This document shows positions 63,386-64,000 of a stretch of 64,000 nucleotides of DNA, piece after piece. Origin of the DNA: Rhizobium sophorae (GTDB lineage Bacteria; Pseudomonadota; Alphaproteobacteria; Rhizobiales; Rhizobiaceae); contig NZ_JABFCN010000045.1 of assembly GCF_013087515.1 (NCBI RefSeq), positions 1 through 64,000 of the forward strand, written 5' to 3'. Positions within the stretch are counted from its first letter, which is position 1. Every line of letters begins with the position of its first letter. The position numbers and the translations under genes are program-made. A model generated the notes under the pieces. The model made no database searches, was not told the origin of the DNA, and saw only the letters and a list, made by a program, of their open reading frames with translations.

Positions 63386-64000
63386 ATGGACGGCTTCGAG
63401 CTCATCATCTTCGACTGCGACGGCGTTCTCGTCGATTCGGAAATCATCGCGGCTGAGGTCGAATCCGGACTTCTGACCGAAGCCGGATATCCGATCAGCG
63501 CCGAGGAAATGGGCGAACGCTTCGCCGGCATGACGTGGCGCAACATCCTGCTGCAGATCGAGCGCGAGGCAAGCATCCCGTTTTCGGCCTCCCTGCTCGA
63601 CAAGTCGGAGCATCTGCTCGACCTCAGATTGGCGCAGGACGTCCAAGCCATTCCGGGCGTCGAATTCGCCGTCTCCAGGCTGGCAATGAAGCGCTGCATC
63701 TGCTCGAATTCGAGCACCAAGCGGCTCGACATGATGCTGAGCAAGGTGGGGCTGAAGCCGCAGTTTGCGCCGAACATCTTTTCCGCCAAAGATCTTGGCC
63801 CCGACCGCGTCAAGCCGAAGCCCGACATCTTCCTGCATGGCGCAAGCCAGATGGGCGTTTCGCCTGACAAGGTCGTCGTGGTCGAGGATTCCGTCCACGG
63901 CGTCCATGCGGCCCGCGCCGCCGGCATGCGCGTCATCGGTTTTACCGGCGCCTCGCACAGCTATCCCGCCCATGCCGACAAATTGACGGATGCCGGCGCC
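63386..64000 (+). CDS. HAD-superfamily phosphatase, cut by the window end
   Basis: 205 codons are visible. Motif I is IIFDCDGVLVDSEIIAAEVE, followed by CICSNSSTKRLDMML (motif II), DRVKPKPDIFLHG (Lys) and VVVVEDSVHGVHAARAAG (motif III/IV), a phosphoglycolate-phosphatase or beta-phosphoglucomutase-like enzyme. The C-terminus lies beyond the window. Confidence 0.87.
   Translation, partial: MDGFELIIFDCDGVLVDSEIIAAEVESGLLTEAGYPISAEEMGERFAGMTWRNILLQIEREASIPFSASLLDKSEHLLDLRLAQDVQAIPGVEFAVSRLAMKRCICSNSSTKRLDMMLSKVGLKPQFAPNIFSAKDLGPDRVKPKPDIFLHGASQMGVSPDKVVVVEDSVHGVHAARAAGMRVIGFTGASHSYPAHADKLTDAGA

Overview
The window looks like chromosomal DNA of a Rhizobium close to R. leguminosarum / R. etli. It is GC-rich with alphaproteobacterial codon use. 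It carries the alphaproteobacterial housekeeping run mutY - DUF721 - DsbA-like - smc - ppdK and the cell-cycle methyltransferase gene ccrM. It is also full of the short palindromic repeats typical of rhizobial intergenic DNA. This placement is from recognised families, not from a database search.

Layout. 1-5 kb: a GT25 glycosyltransferase, a secreted cupredoxin, and a GntR-controlled operon for a two-component flavin monooxygenase plus a cupin. 5.3-9.6 kb: a methyltransferase, then a complete BigR-type sulfide/persulfide operon (blh, bigR, two YeeE/YedE half-transporters, a TauE-type exporter) behind a 16-bp AT palindrome. 10-17.5 kb: a carboxylesterase, then a LysR regulator divergent from a five-gene cassette (two SDRs, an NAD(P)-binding reductase, a SnoaL-like protein, a methyltransferase), then small genes.

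17.8-24 kb: a compact prophage-like regulatory module ending at tRNA-Pro(CGG). A LexA/CI-type S24 repressor sits between two operator arrays that share GGTA/TACC half-sites. A leftward operon of small proteins (HTH, GcrA-like, LuxR-HTH-only, zinc ribbon) and a short rightward operon leave from these arrays. No integrase or structural genes are visible. 24-33 kb: lipoprotein, MFS exporter, dipeptidase, a three-domain Aas-like acyltransferase/acyl-ACP synthetase, and a PspA/YiaA operon facing a TetR gene across three copies of a 13-bp palindrome.

33-37.3 kb: a scarred accessory patch. It holds an SDR gene, a NucS/DUF5655-like nuclease bracketed by a second, broken copy of the SDR 3' end, a truncated dGTPase out of frame with a PD-(D/E)XK-like protein, an internally deleted IS481-type element, and tRNA-Gln(UUG). 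37.5-44.4 kb: MBL hydrolase, DCC protein, a saccharopine-dehydrogenase-like/DUF4166 protein, a DUF1499 protein, several small proteins, a 110-bp tandem repeat and a 354-bp MITE-like element. 44.4-58.8 kb: ppdK, smc, a DsbA-like gene, DUF721, mutY, HAD, an NTF2-like gene, ccrM, and an ArsR gene facing two small monooxygenase-fold genes. 59-64 kb: three tandem genes for small secreted Gly/Ser-rich proteins, two of them with GTGGS-type repeats, behind a possible ECF (general stress) promoter; then a chemoreceptor and a HAD phosphatase cut by the window end.

The best candidates for something undescribed are the secreted repeat-protein trio, the prophage-derived regulatory module with its two-sided operators, and the nuclease/dGTPase patch. 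Large antisense open frames were treated as shadows of GC-rich genes.
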